Below, one piece after another: positions 1 to 6,312 of a DNA stretch of 30,690 bases (the stretch's first letter is position 1; every line of letters begins with the position of its first letter). The notes under the pieces were generated by a model. That model worked only from the letters and a program-made list of their open reading frames with translations, was not told the origin of the DNA and ran no database searches. The stretch comes from Thermoleophilaceae bacterium (lineage in GTDB: Bacteria > Actinomycetota > Thermoleophilia > Solirubrobacterales > JACPNS01): contig JAEMRJ010000015.1 of assembly GCA_016463365.1 (NCBI GenBank), positions 1-30,690 on the forward strand, read 5' to 3'. The translations under genes and the position numbers were made by a program.

Positions 1-6
1 CGCTCT

Positions 7-95
7 GGACAGGTGGCGGAGCGGTTGAACGCGCACGCTTGGAAAGCGTGTAATCGGTGCAAGCTGGTTCGAGGGTTCGAATCCCTCCCTGTCCG
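7..95 (+). tRNA. tRNA-Ser (anticodon GGA)
   Basis: A full class II tRNA fold can be drawn. The 7-bp acceptor stem GGACAGG (7-13) pairs with CCTGTCC (88-94), with discriminator G95. The anticodon loop TTGGAAA carries GGA, which reads UCC/UCU serine codons. There is a long variable arm typical of serine tRNAs, and the T-arm GAGGG-TTCGAAT-CCCTC. The 3' CCA is not encoded. A second serine tRNA lies at 2907-2995 on the other strand. Confidence 0.97.
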
Positions 96-270
96 TTTCT
101 GTGACGCGGCGCATTTCGCGCGGATCGGGTCGTCGTCGATCGGCCACGCACAAAAAGGTGCGCTCCCTCACTCCTCCTCGCCGCTCCACGCGAACTGCTT
201 GGTCACAGCAACGGACAGAGGGTTGGTTGAGGATTACAAGTAACCTCGGAGGAGGGGCTGGCGGTACTTC

Positions 271-1209
271 ATGGTTGATCTGATTCTTTATGCGATTCCG
301 TTTTTTGTCGTCCTTCTGGTCGTCGAGATGTTGCTGCTCCGGCATGTGCATCACCACCCGGAGGACGAGGACGAGGCGCTTGACATCGCGCTGGGGATCG
401 AGGGTCCGATCGGATACGAGTTGCGTGACACCCGCACGTCGCTGGCCATGGGCATCGGCAACTTGATCATCAACTCGTTCTGGAAACTCGCGCAGGTCGC
501 CGTGCTGGCCGCGATCTACACCTACCTGGCACCGTTCCACTTTCCGGCCGACCAGCCCTACACCTACCTCGTGCTCTTTCTGGCCGACGACCTCGCCTTC
601 TACACGTATCACCGCGTGCACCACGAGGTTCGGATCTTCTGGGCTCAGCACGTCGTGCACCACTCGAGCCAGCACTTCAATCTGTCGACGGCGCTGCGCC
701 AGCAATGGGTGTTGATGACCGAACTGCCGTTCTGGATCCCGCTCGCGCTGATGGGCTTCTCGCCGGCGATGGTCGTGGGCGCGCACGCAGCGAGCCTGAT
801 CTACCAGTACTGGATCCACACCGAGGCGATCGGTCGAATGCCTCGCTGGTTCGAGTACATCTTCAACACTCCGAGCCACCACCGCGTGCACCACGGCAGC
901 AACCCGCAGTACCTCGACCGCAATTACGGCGGAACTCTGATCATCTGGGACCGCATCTTCGGCACGTTCGAGCCCGAGGGCGAGCGCGTCAAGTACGGCC
1001 TGACCAAGAACATCCACACCTTCAACCCCTTCAAGGTCTTCGCGTACGAGTGGCAGGCGATCTGGCGCGACATGCGCGCCGCTGACAACTGGCGCGACCG
1101 CTGCGGCTACCTGTTCCGTGGCCCGGGGTGGCAGCCGGGCAGCGAAGAGGACAAGCGTGAGTCAGAACGCGAGAGGCCACCCGGCCCGCCGCCGCGCATC
1201 GCGGCTTAG
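271..1209 (+). CDS. Sterol desaturase / fatty acid hydroxylase family membrane protein
   Basis: A 312-residue integral membrane di-iron oxygenase of the fatty acid hydroxylase superfamily. The histidine clusters that bind iron are visible: HRVHHE from residue 114, HVVHH..QHFN from residue 127, and HHRVHHG near 203-208. Hydrophobic segments lie at about 3-22, 65-95 and 145-180. The family inserts hydroxyl groups or double bonds into sterols, carotenoids or lipids; the substrate cannot be read from sequence. The ATG at 271 follows a GGAGGAGG tract about 15 nt upstream. The C-terminus is Pro/Arg-rich (residues about 285-312). Its TAG stop overlaps the TAA stop of the convergent exonuclease gene by three bases. 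Confidence 0.88.
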   Translation: MVDLILYAIPFFVVLLVVEMLLLRHVHHHPEDEDEALDIALGIEGPIGYELRDTRTSLAMGIGNLIINSFWKLAQVAVLAAIYTYLAPFHFPADQPYTYLVLFLADDLAFYTYHRVHHEVRIFWAQHVVHHSSQHFNLSTALRQQWVLMTELPFWIPLALMGFSPAMVVGAHAASLIYQYWIHTEAIGRMPRWFEYIFNTPSHHRVHHGSNPQYLDRNYGGTLIIWDRIFGTFEPEGERVKYGLTKNIHTFNPFKVFAYEWQAIWRDMRAADNWRDRCGYLFRGPGWQPGSEEDKRESERERPPGPPPRIAA

Positions 1210-1925
1210 CCGGCGCTGACGATCGGCCACTCGCGCTCGACCGTCTCGTTCTTGCCCTGCGAGCGGAAATAGTCCTCAAGCGACTCGGCCTGCTCGGCAG
1301 CCCAGAGAATCTGCGACGCGTGGAGTTCGGTGAGGCCGACGCCCTTCAACTCGTCGAACTTCTCGCCCAACCGCCAGGCCACGCGCGCGGCGGCAATCGC
1401 ATCGGCATCTGCTGCGTGTGCGTCGTCCTCTGAGAGTGAGACGTTGTAGACCTCGCACACAGCCGTGAGGGTGCGCTTCCCCTTGCGGTATTTGTCGAGC
1501 TGCTTGTCGATGATCAGGGGGTCGATCACGAAGAGTTGAGCGCCGCGCTCGGTCAGGGGCGCAACCCCGATCCGGCGCGCCTCGCGATCGAGCATCGTCA
1601 GGTCATAGCGGGCATTGAAGGCGACGACCGGTACGCCCTTGACGATTTCTGTGGCCAGCTTTTCGATGATCTCCGCCACCACTTCGGCGGAAGGTCTGCC
1701 CTCGGCCTGCGCGCGCTCGGTCGTGATCCCGTGCACCCGGGCCGCGCCGTCAGGGATCGGTATTCCCGGATCGGCCAGCCAGGAGACCGAGTCGAGCGGT
1801 TGCTGGCCACCGACCACGCTGACCGTCGCTGTGACGATTCGGTCGTTCTGCGGGTCAACGCCGGTCGATTCAATGTCGAACGCGGCGAGCCTGCCGTGAT
1901 GCCAGTTGTGCATGCGCTCGGTCAC
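1206..1925 (-). CDS. DEDDh 3'-5' exonuclease (DnaQ / DNA polymerase III epsilon-like)
   Basis: A 239-residue single-domain exonuclease. The DEDDh residues are all visible: D17 and E19 in FDIESTG (Exo I), D108 in FNARYDL (Exo II), and H170/D175 in HAADADA (Exo III). Known members remove 3' nucleotides from DNA for proofreading or repair; without a polymerase or UvrC-like domain the exact role is open. I chose the GTG at 1925 because a TAGTTT hexamer sits 7 nt upstream and there is no Shine-Dalgarno, which suggests a leaderless mRNA. An ATG at 1913 is the alternative. The longer frame from 1976 would run through the hairpin at 1943-1989. It is convergent with the hydroxylase gene. Confidence 0.88.
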   Translation of the reverse strand: MTERMHNWHHGRLAAFDIESTGVDPQNDRIVTATVSVVGGQQPLDSVSWLADPGIPIPDGAARVHGITTERAQAEGRPSAEVVAEIIEKLATEIVKGVPVVAFNARYDLTMLDREARRIGVAPLTERGAQLFVIDPLIIDKQLDKYRKGKRTLTAVCEVYNVSLSEDDAHAADADAIAAARVAWRLGEKFDELKGVGLTELHASQILWAAEQAESLEDYFRSQGKNETVEREWPIVSAG

Positions 1926-1932
1926 CGCACGA

Positions 1933-1938
1933 AAACTA
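1933..1938 (-). promoter_or_regulatory. Putative -10 box of the exonuclease gene (leaderless)
   Basis: On the minus strand this reads TAGTTT, ending 7 nt before the GTG at 1925, so transcription would begin at or next to the start codon. It lies just after the GC-rich hairpin at 1943-1989 and is part of that hairpin's T-rich tail. No clear -35 was found. Confidence 0.5.
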
Positions 1939-1942
1939 ACCG

Positions 1943-1989
1943 CGGCCGGGGACAGTGCCGCCGATGGCGCGGCCACCTGTCCCCGGCCG
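1943..1989 (-). terminator. Hairpin terminator after the small helical-protein operon
   Basis: A perfect 13-bp stem (1943-1955 with 1977-1989) extends by a G-T and a C-G pair and closes a 21-nt loop. On the minus strand it is followed by the T-rich run TTAGTTTT. It sits 11 nt after the stop of the 2001-2327 gene, so it should end that operon before the exonuclease promoter. Confidence 0.6.
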
Positions 1990-2000
1990 TGCGGGCCCGC

Positions 2001-2327
2001 CTACTTGCTGGCGGGGGCGATGCTGCGGATGATCCCGCGAATTGCGTCGCCGCCCGATTCCACGAGTCGGTCAGACATTTCGAGGGCGCTGTCAACGATC
2101 TCGTGAACGCGCGTCGGCTCGTCCTCGCTGCCGACAAGCGCTTCGTCCACGGACTTCACGAAACGTCGGGTTGCTCCGATCGCGCTCTGACCGCCGGTCA
2201 CGACCTGCGCGAGCACATCGTCGGCGATCCCGGCGTAGTCCTCGGTCGGGCGGTTCGCTTCGCGTTTCGGCTCCGGGTCTGGCTTGCGGGTTGCGGGCTT
2301 GGTCTTGGCCTGAGTTGCAGTTGCCAT
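2001..2327 (-). CDS. Small alanine-rich helical protein, function unknown
   Basis: A 108-residue hypothetical protein. The N-terminal 35 residues are Lys/Pro/Glu-rich and probably disordered. The rest looks like amphipathic helices (ADDVLAQVV, ATRRFVKSVDEAL, VHEIVDSALEMSDRLV), somewhat like phasins or other surface-binding helical proteins, but no family is claimed. The ATG at 2327 is preceded by AAAGGTGA at good spacing; the longer frame to 2405 would overlap the upstream gene. The start lies one base after the stop of the 2329-2769 gene, so the two are almost certainly co-transcribed and may be translationally coupled. Confidence 0.78.
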   Translation of the reverse strand: MATATQAKTKPATRKPDPEPKREANRPTEDYAGIADDVLAQVVTGGQSAIGATRRFVKSVDEALVGSEDEPTRVHEIVDSALEMSDRLVESGGDAIRGIIRSIAPASK

Positions 2328-2328
2328 G

Positions 2329-2769
2329 TCAATCACCTTTGCTGGTCGGGGATGGGGTGGGTACTGAGCTACGCCATTTGAACGCACCGACGTCTGTCGG
2401 AACACTGACGTTTACGTTGACGTTCACGTCGTTGAACGCCTTGACGACCGCGTCGAAGCCGAGGCCGCCGTACGACAGCCGCCTGCGATGAAGCGCACTG
2501 CGCATCACGCTGAGCTGTGCTGCCGCGGTCTGGTCGGCGAGGCGGAAGGCGCCGTCGATCAGTCGACGACGATGGGAGTCGTCGCCGCCTTCGATCGGCA
2601 GTGCGAGATCCACGAGATCGATGAAGCCTCGCGCAGCCTGTAATGACGCCTCTTGACCGGATCTCGCGATCGAGAAGCAGCTGTCGGCCAGTTCAGCGAG
2701 TGATCCGCTGGCCAGCTGCTGCGACTCGGGCAGAGATCGTTCGAGCGATGTCTCTTGGGGGTTGATAAT
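2329..2769 (-). CDS. Hypothetical helical protein with an apparent ATT start codon
   Basis: A 146-residue frame whose composition and amphipathic pattern look coding throughout (ESQQLASGSLAELADSCF, RGFIDLVDLALPIEGG, RRLIDGAFRLADQTAAAQL). It ends in an alternating strand-like tail containing VNVNVNVSV and then a Ser/Thr/Pro stretch. In-frame TGA at 2773-2775 leaves no ATG, GTG or TTG before an internal GTG at 2613. That GTG would delete the first 52 residues and has no Shine-Dalgarno. An AAGGAG tract at 2776-2781 sits 6 nt before ATT at 2769, so I place an AUU start there. A one-base indel in the C5 run near 2757-2761 is the alternative. No family is recognised. Confidence 0.62.
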   Translation of the reverse strand: MINPQETSLERSLPESQQLASGSLAELADSCFSIARSGQEASLQAARGFIDLVDLALPIEGGDDSHRRRLIDGAFRLADQTAAAQLSVMRSALHRRRLSYGGLGFDAVVKAFNDVNVNVNVSVPTDVGAFKWRSSVPTPSPTSKGD

Positions 2770-2775
2770 TCTTCA

Positions 2776-2781
2776 CTCCTT
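2776..2781 (-). promoter_or_regulatory. Strong Shine-Dalgarno that points to the ATT start
   Basis: AAGGAG on the minus strand, 6 nt upstream of ATT at 2769 and 9 nt upstream of ATC at 2766. It is one of the best ribosome binding sites in the window, yet no canonical start codon follows it in the coding frame. Confidence 0.6.
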
Positions 2782-2853
2782 GCTCTCGCCGTGGTTGGCG
2801 AACTCGGTCGTGAATGTTGGGACGCCCCAAGGAACCCCGTCGATGTCCAACGG

Positions 2854-2871
2854 TTACACGGTTTCATGTAA
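2854..2871. other. Inverted repeat TTACA-N8-TGTAA
   Basis: An 18-nt dyad about 85 bases upstream of the helical-protein operon and 36 bases from the end of tRNA-Ser(CGA). The arms are five bases with an 8-nt spacer, the size of a simple dimeric repressor site. The rest of 2770-2906 contains no gene that I can support. Confidence 0.25.
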
Positions 2872-2906
2872 AGATCGAAACGCGCGCCAAAAGCTGAGGA
2901 AAAAAG

Positions 2907-2995
2907 CGGAGAGAGAGGGATTCGAACCCTCGGACGAGCTTACGCCCGTCAACAGTTTTCGAGACTGCCCCGTTCAACCGCTCCGGCACCTCTCC
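2907..2995 (-). tRNA. tRNA-Ser (anticodon CGA)
   Basis: On the minus strand the acceptor GGAGAGG pairs with TCTCTCC (one G-T pair), with discriminator G. The anticodon loop CTCGAAA carries CGA, which reads UCG. There is a long variable arm, and the T-arm is GAGGG-TTCGAAT-CCCTC. CCA is not encoded. It begins 18 nt after the tadA stop on the same strand and could share its transcript. Confidence 0.97.
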
Positions 2996-3013
2996 GCTGG
3001 AAAGCCTAGAAGG

Positions 3014-3487
3014 TCAGCGTCGCGCGGCGAAGAATGCGCGCAGCAGGTCGCCGCAGGCATCGCCCATCAGGCCGCCGCGCACCTCTGGACGATGGTTGAA
3101 GCGCGATTCGCCGGTGATGTCGAGCACGCTGCCGCAGGCGCCGGCCTTCGGGTCGTGAGCACCGAAGACCACTCGCGGGATGCGGCTGAGCACGATCGCG
3201 CCTGCGCACATCGAGCAGGGCTCAAGCGTCACGTAGAGCGTGGCATCGAGAACGCGCCAGCTGCCGACGGCCTCCGCCGCCCGGCGCAGCGCGAGGACCT
3301 CGGCGTGGGCGGTCGGGTCCTGCAGGTGCTCGCGCTCGTTGCGCCCGACGGCGATCACTCTGCCGCCCTGCACCACCACGGCGCCGATCGGCACGTCGTC
3401 GTGCGCCTGGGCACGGACGGCCTGTTCGATCGCAAGCGCCATGAAGCGATCGTCTTCGCTGCTCCACTCTGCGGGCGACTCGTTCAT
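3014..3487 (-). CDS. tadA: tRNA-specific adenosine deaminase TadA
   Basis: A 157-residue zinc-dependent deaminase that converts A34 to inosine in tRNA-Arg(ACG), allowing CGU/CGC/CGA decoding. Zinc ligands H61, C91 and C94 and the proton-shuttle E63 are present in the motifs HAE and PCSMC. Length is typical for the family. The ATG at 3487 is preceded 8 nt upstream by TACGGT on the minus strand and has no Shine-Dalgarno, suggesting a leaderless transcript. A tRNA gene follows directly downstream, and the subtilase gene diverges from it. Confidence 0.95.
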   Translation of the reverse strand: MNESPAEWSSEDDRFMALAIEQAVRAQAHDDVPIGAVVVQGGRVIAVGRNEREHLQDPTAHAEVLALRRAAEAVGSWRVLDATLYVTLEPCSMCAGAIVLSRIPRVVFGAHDPKAGACGSVLDITGESRFNHRPEVRGGLMGDACGDLLRAFFAARR

Positions 3488-3495
3488 CGTTCAAG

Positions 3496-3501
3496 ACCGT
3501 A
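3496..3501 (-). promoter_or_regulatory. Putative -10 box of tadA (leaderless)
   Basis: TACGGT on the minus strand, 8 nt before the tadA ATG. No clear -35 was found. Confidence 0.45.
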
Positions 3502-3573
3502 GAACAGCTGACGGCAAGAGAAACTTCAGCCGGACGGGCAAGACTTCCGGCGGGATACGGTGTTTCAGCTTTC

Positions 3574-3598
3574 GCGGGGCACTGATCCGGAGCCCCGC
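3574..3598 (+). other. GC-rich hairpin upstream of the subtilase gene
   Basis: GCGGGGC (3574-3580) pairs with GCCCCGC (3592-3598) around an 11-nt loop. It lies just upstream of a TACTTT hexamer (3602-3607) that could be the subtilase -10 box. There is no U-tract beyond CTTACTTTC, so a terminator role is doubtful. Confidence 0.35.
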
Positions 3599-3617
3599 CC
3601 TTACTTTCAAGCACCAC

Positions 3618-5036
3618 CTGGGCAGCACACTGACAATCCTCAACCGCATTCCGCGCCGCGTTGCGCCGTTCGTCGCCGGATTCGCTCTGCTCGTGACCGC
3701 GCAGAGTGCTGGCGCAGCTGGGCAGATACGCGGCTTCGACGACCCGGCCGGCAGTTACTCAGCCAGCTCGGTAGTCGTCGGTTTTGACGCCGAGACCTCC
3801 GCAACCGCCGGGTCGGCCGCGATCGCGGCGGCCGATGCGGGCGCTGTCAAGCCCGGTGGTCCGCGCAGCGCTGTAGTAAAGATCGGCAGGTCCGAGTCGC
3901 TGGCCAGCGCCGCCCGGAAGCTCGCCGCCGAGCCTGGGGTTGCCTGGGTCAAGCCCAACTACCTGCTGCGCACGAGCGCCTACGAGGACTGGACACCCGA
4001 CGACCCCGGCCGCGGCACGACCCCCGGCGGCTGGCAGTCGGCGCAGTGGAACTTTGTCGGTCAGTACGGCATCGACGTCCTTCCGGCATGGCGGCAGCTC
4101 CGCAGCCTGAAGCGCTCTGGTGGACGCGGAGCGATCGTCGCGATCATCGACACCGGCGTCGCGTTCGAGAACTACCGCGGCTACCGCCGATCGCCCGATC
4201 TTCGCGGCGTGAAGGTCAAGGGTGCCTACGACTTCATCGATCGCGACCGGCACCCAGAGGACCGCAACGGCCATGGCACGCACGTGGCCTCAACGGTCTT
4301 CGAGCAGACTGACAACGCCGTGGCCGTGACCGGCGTTGCCTACGGGGCCACGATGATGCCGATCCGCGCGCTCAACGCCCGTGGCCTCGGTGACGAGATG
4401 ACCGTCTCGCGCGCAATCCGTTACGCGGCCGACCGCAAGGCCGACGTGATCAACCTTTCAGTCGAGTTCGACGTGCAGCTGAGCGCATCGGACCTGCCCG
4501 GGATCATCTCCGCGATGCGTTACGCGCGAAAGCGGGGCTCGCTGGTCGTGGCCGCTGCGGGCAATCAGGAAGCCACAAGGGTTGCCTACCCCGCGCGCAG
4601 CGGATATGCGCTCTCGGTCGGCGCCACGACTGCCGGCGGTTGCCTTGCCGACTACTCCGACTACGGCCAGGGCCTCGACCTGGTCGCACCAGGCGGCGGA
4701 GGCGACACATTTGACCTCGACACCGCTGTCGGCAGCACCGACCCGAAGAACTGCAGCGTCACGAATGCGGCGCTGCCGATCTACCAGATGACTTTCGTGC
4801 GCAGCCCGCGCAGCTTCTCGTTGCCCTCCAACTATCAGGGCACCTCGATGGCCTCACCGCACGTCTCGGGCGTTGCAGCGCTCGCTGTCGCCAGCGGAGT
4901 GATCGGGGATGACCCCACCCCGGTCGCGCTGCAGCAGCACCTCCAGAACACGGCCACGGATCTGGGCGCGCCGGGCTACGACCTGCACTACGGCAACGGC
5001 CTGCTCAACGCCGCCGCCGCAGTCGGCGCAAACTGA
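3618..5036 (+). CDS. Secreted subtilisin-like serine protease (S8 family), non-canonical start
   Basis: About 472 residues. The Arg-rich n-region and hydrophobic core (RIPRRVAPFVAGFALLVTA) form a signal peptide ending near SAGA-A. A propeptide-like segment precedes a subtilase domain with the catalytic triad D178 (AIIDTG), H219 (GHGTHV) and S410 (GTSMASPHVSG), plus oxyanion N316 (AAGN). This implies an exported endopeptidase, probably released after propeptide removal. No ATG, GTG or TTG lies near the signal peptide. The only upstream canonical start, ATG 3441, sits inside tadA on the opposite strand and would bury the signal peptide about 65 residues in. CTG at 3618 (10 nt after TACTTT) or CTG at 3630 are the best starts. 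Confidence 0.85.
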   Translation: MGSTLTILNRIPRRVAPFVAGFALLVTAQSAGAAGQIRGFDDPAGSYSASSVVVGFDAETSATAGSAAIAAADAGAVKPGGPRSAVVKIGRSESLASAARKLAAEPGVAWVKPNYLLRTSAYEDWTPDDPGRGTTPGGWQSAQWNFVGQYGIDVLPAWRQLRSLKRSGGRGAIVAIIDTGVAFENYRGYRRSPDLRGVKVKGAYDFIDRDRHPEDRNGHGTHVASTVFEQTDNAVAVTGVAYGATMMPIRALNARGLGDEMTVSRAIRYAADRKADVINLSVEFDVQLSASDLPGIISAMRYARKRGSLVVAAAGNQEATRVAYPARSGYALSVGATTAGGCLADYSDYGQGLDLVAPGGGGDTFDLDTAVGSTDPKNCSVTNAALPIYQMTFVRSPRSFSLPSNYQGTSMASPHVSGVAALAVASGVIGDDPTPVALQQHLQNTATDLGAPGYDLHYGNGLLNAAAAVGAN

Positions 5037-5048
5037 GCCCTGCGGGCC

Positions 5049-5492
5049 TCAGGTTGTTCTGACGATCAGCACCGAGCACGGTGCGTGATGTGAGATCTTG
5101 TTGGGCACGCTGCCAAGCAGAAAGCGCCGCGCGCCGGCCATGCCCTTGTTTCCGACGACGATCAGATCGGCGCCCTCTTCTTCGGCCACGTCGAGGATCG
5201 CGTCGGCCGGGTTGCCCTGACGGGCGGAGATCTTCACGTCGATGTTGCGCACCTCAAGCGGTGCCGAAATCTGGCTGAGCATCGCATCGACGTCTTCACG
5301 CTCGTTGATCGACCACTCGACGTCCGTCGGGGCACCTTCGCGCTCTTTTTCGAGTCGCGCGGTGGAAACCGGGTCGAAGGCGCTCACGATCACCAGCGAC
5401 GCGCCGAGCTTTTCGGCGAGTTCGCCAGCCTGCATGACTGCTTGTGCGGCGGTGTCGGAACCGTCTGTACCGACGACGATTTTCTGGATCAA
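5049..5492 (-). CDS. Universal stress protein (UspA family)
   Basis: A single-domain 147-residue Usp. It begins with the family strand IQKIVVGTDGSDTA and carries the ATP-binding signature G-x2-G-x9-G-S near the C-terminus (GNKGMAGARRFLLGS). It is therefore probably an ATP-binding cytoplasmic stress protein. The start is TTG at 5492, with GAGGA a few bases upstream and a TATGAT hexamer at 5531-5536, which gives a leader of about 31 nt. It is convergent with the subtilase gene (12-base gap). Confidence 0.92.
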   Translation of the reverse strand: MIQKIVVGTDGSDTAAQAVMQAGELAEKLGASLVIVSAFDPVSTARLEKEREGAPTDVEWSINEREDVDAMLSQISAPLEVRNIDVKISARQGNPADAILDVAEEEGADLIVVGNKGMAGARRFLLGSVPNKISHHAPCSVLIVRTT

Positions 5493-5530
5493 CTTTTCCT
5501 CACTCAGTAGTTGGTGATGCGCTGCGCCCG

Positions 5531-5536
5531 ATCATA
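5531..5536 (-). promoter_or_regulatory. Putative -10 box of the universal stress protein gene
   Basis: TATGAT on the minus strand, close to the TATAAT consensus, about 38 nt before the TTG start. The resulting leader would contain the GAGGA ribosome binding site. Confidence 0.5.
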
Positions 5537-5586
5537 CGGGAGCGGGTCGGCGGCATGTGTACCGCTGCGCACGCAAACCTGGCGAT

Positions 5587-5592
5587 TACCAT
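5587..5592 (+). promoter_or_regulatory. Putative -10 box of the microprotein gene (leaderless)
   Basis: TACCAT, 7 nt before the GTG at 5600. This is the same geometry as the other leaderless starts in this window. Confidence 0.45.
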
Positions 5593-5599
5593 CACGACT

Positions 5600-5689
5600 G
5601 TGCAGCTCAACTGGATCGTGATGCAGATCGTCCTGATGGTCCTCGTCTTTGCGGGGATGATCATCGCTGCCACAAAGCTTTGGCTCTGA
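5600..5689 (+). CDS. 29-residue single-pass membrane microprotein
   Basis: A short frame from GTG 5600 to TGA 5689 encodes 29 residues: a hydrophilic MQLNW start, one hydrophobic helix (about residues 6-24) rich in Val, Leu, Ile and Met, and a C-terminal TKLWL. A longer frame back to ATG 5555 or beyond would put a polar segment in front of the helix. The GTG choice rests on the TACCAT box 7 nt upstream. An intrinsic terminator begins four bases after the stop, so it looks like a self-contained transcription unit between the divergent Usp gene and the convergent lipoprotein gene. No family is recognised. Confidence 0.5.
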   Translation: MQLNWIVMQIVLMVLVFAGMIIAATKLWL

Positions 5690-5692
5690 GCC

Positions 5693-5731
5693 AAAAAAAA
5701 GCCGCACCCAGAAGCTCTGGATGCGGCTTTT
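5693..5731. terminator. Bidirectional intrinsic terminator
   Basis: A stem from GCCGCACCCAGA to TCTGGATGCGGC (one C-A mismatch) closes a 3-nt AGC loop. Eight As flank it on the left and TTTT on the right. Read on the minus strand it is a strong terminator for the lipoprotein gene; on the plus strand it is a weaker one for the microprotein gene. Confidence 0.85.
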
Positions 5732-5750
5732 CCTGAAGTACGTTGACTGA

Positions 5751-6167
5751 CTACTTGACAGTGAGCGCTGTCTCGTAGCCCTCCTCGCGGTTGTTCTTGT
5801 AGGAGTCGAAGATCGTGTACTTGCCCTTGGTCACAGCGACCGTGAGGCTGGTTGATCGACCCGGGGCAACTGGCGCACCCTTGATGTCCTTGTACTGACC
5901 GCCGTCAATGCCGACACCGTGCTTGCCGTCGGCGTCGCTCGGGACAGTGACCGTGATCTTGATCGTGCCCGGCTTGGCCGTCACGGCTTTCTTGCTGAAC
6001 GAACCGTCCTTGACGGTCAGCGCGATCTCTGAAGAAAGCTTCGGCTGTGCGGGCGTTGCGCCCTCTTCCGTTTTTTCGTCGCCGCAGCCGGCCAGCAGCA
6101 GAAGCGCCACCAGTCCGATCAGCAGACTGGCTACGCGAAGTCCGGTAGAGCGAGATTTCAATTTCAC
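5751..6167 (-). CDS. Lipoprotein with a degenerate cupredoxin-like domain
   Basis: About 138 residues. A basic n-region (KLKSRSTGLR), a hydrophobic helix and the lipobox LLAGC (C28) mark a lipid-anchored exported protein. The mature part follows a cupredoxin-like order: a KDGSFSKKAVTAKPGTIKITV strand pair broken into shorter motifs, HGVGIDG, PGRSTSLTV, then GKYTIFDSYKNNREEGYETALTV. In copper-binding relatives the last block usually reads YC..PGHR..GM; here the Cys, His and Met positions are F/D/S, N/N and Y, so copper binding is unlikely. GTG 6167 is 8 nt after GGAGGT; TTG 6173 is too close to it. Confidence 0.75.
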   Translation of the reverse strand: MKLKSRSTGLRVASLLIGLVALLLLAGCGDEKTEEGATPAQPKLSSEIALTVKDGSFSKKAVTAKPGTIKITVTVPSDADGKHGVGIDGGQYKDIKGAPVAPGRSTSLTVAVTKGKYTIFDSYKNNREEGYETALTVK

Positions 6168-6298
6168 GATCAATTACCTCCCTGGAAAGGGTCCCCCATT
6201 GGATACAAAAACAAACTTACGAGTCTGAAAAAGACTGGCGAAGAGTACATCGAACGCAGCGCTTGCGCCACTCCCGTAACACTCGCCTAATGCGCCGG

Positions 6299-6304
6299 TA
6301 GTCT
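6299..6304 (+). promoter_or_regulatory. Putative -10 box of the yceH-family gene (leaderless)
   Basis: TAGTCT, 8 nt before the ATG at 6313. No Shine-Dalgarno is visible between them. Confidence 0.5.
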
Positions 6305-6312
6305 GGGCGCCC

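Noticed and set aside
13..243. Short plus-strand frames over the first tRNA
   Set aside because: They run through tRNA-Ser and have no start signals or protein-like composition. The rest of 96-270 holds nothing I can support besides the leader of the hydroxylase gene.
2559..2867. A 102-residue minus-strand frame next to the helical-protein operon
   Set aside because: It overlaps the ATT-start gene in another frame, is Ser/Arg/Pro-rich without pattern, and does not connect with the downstream gene.
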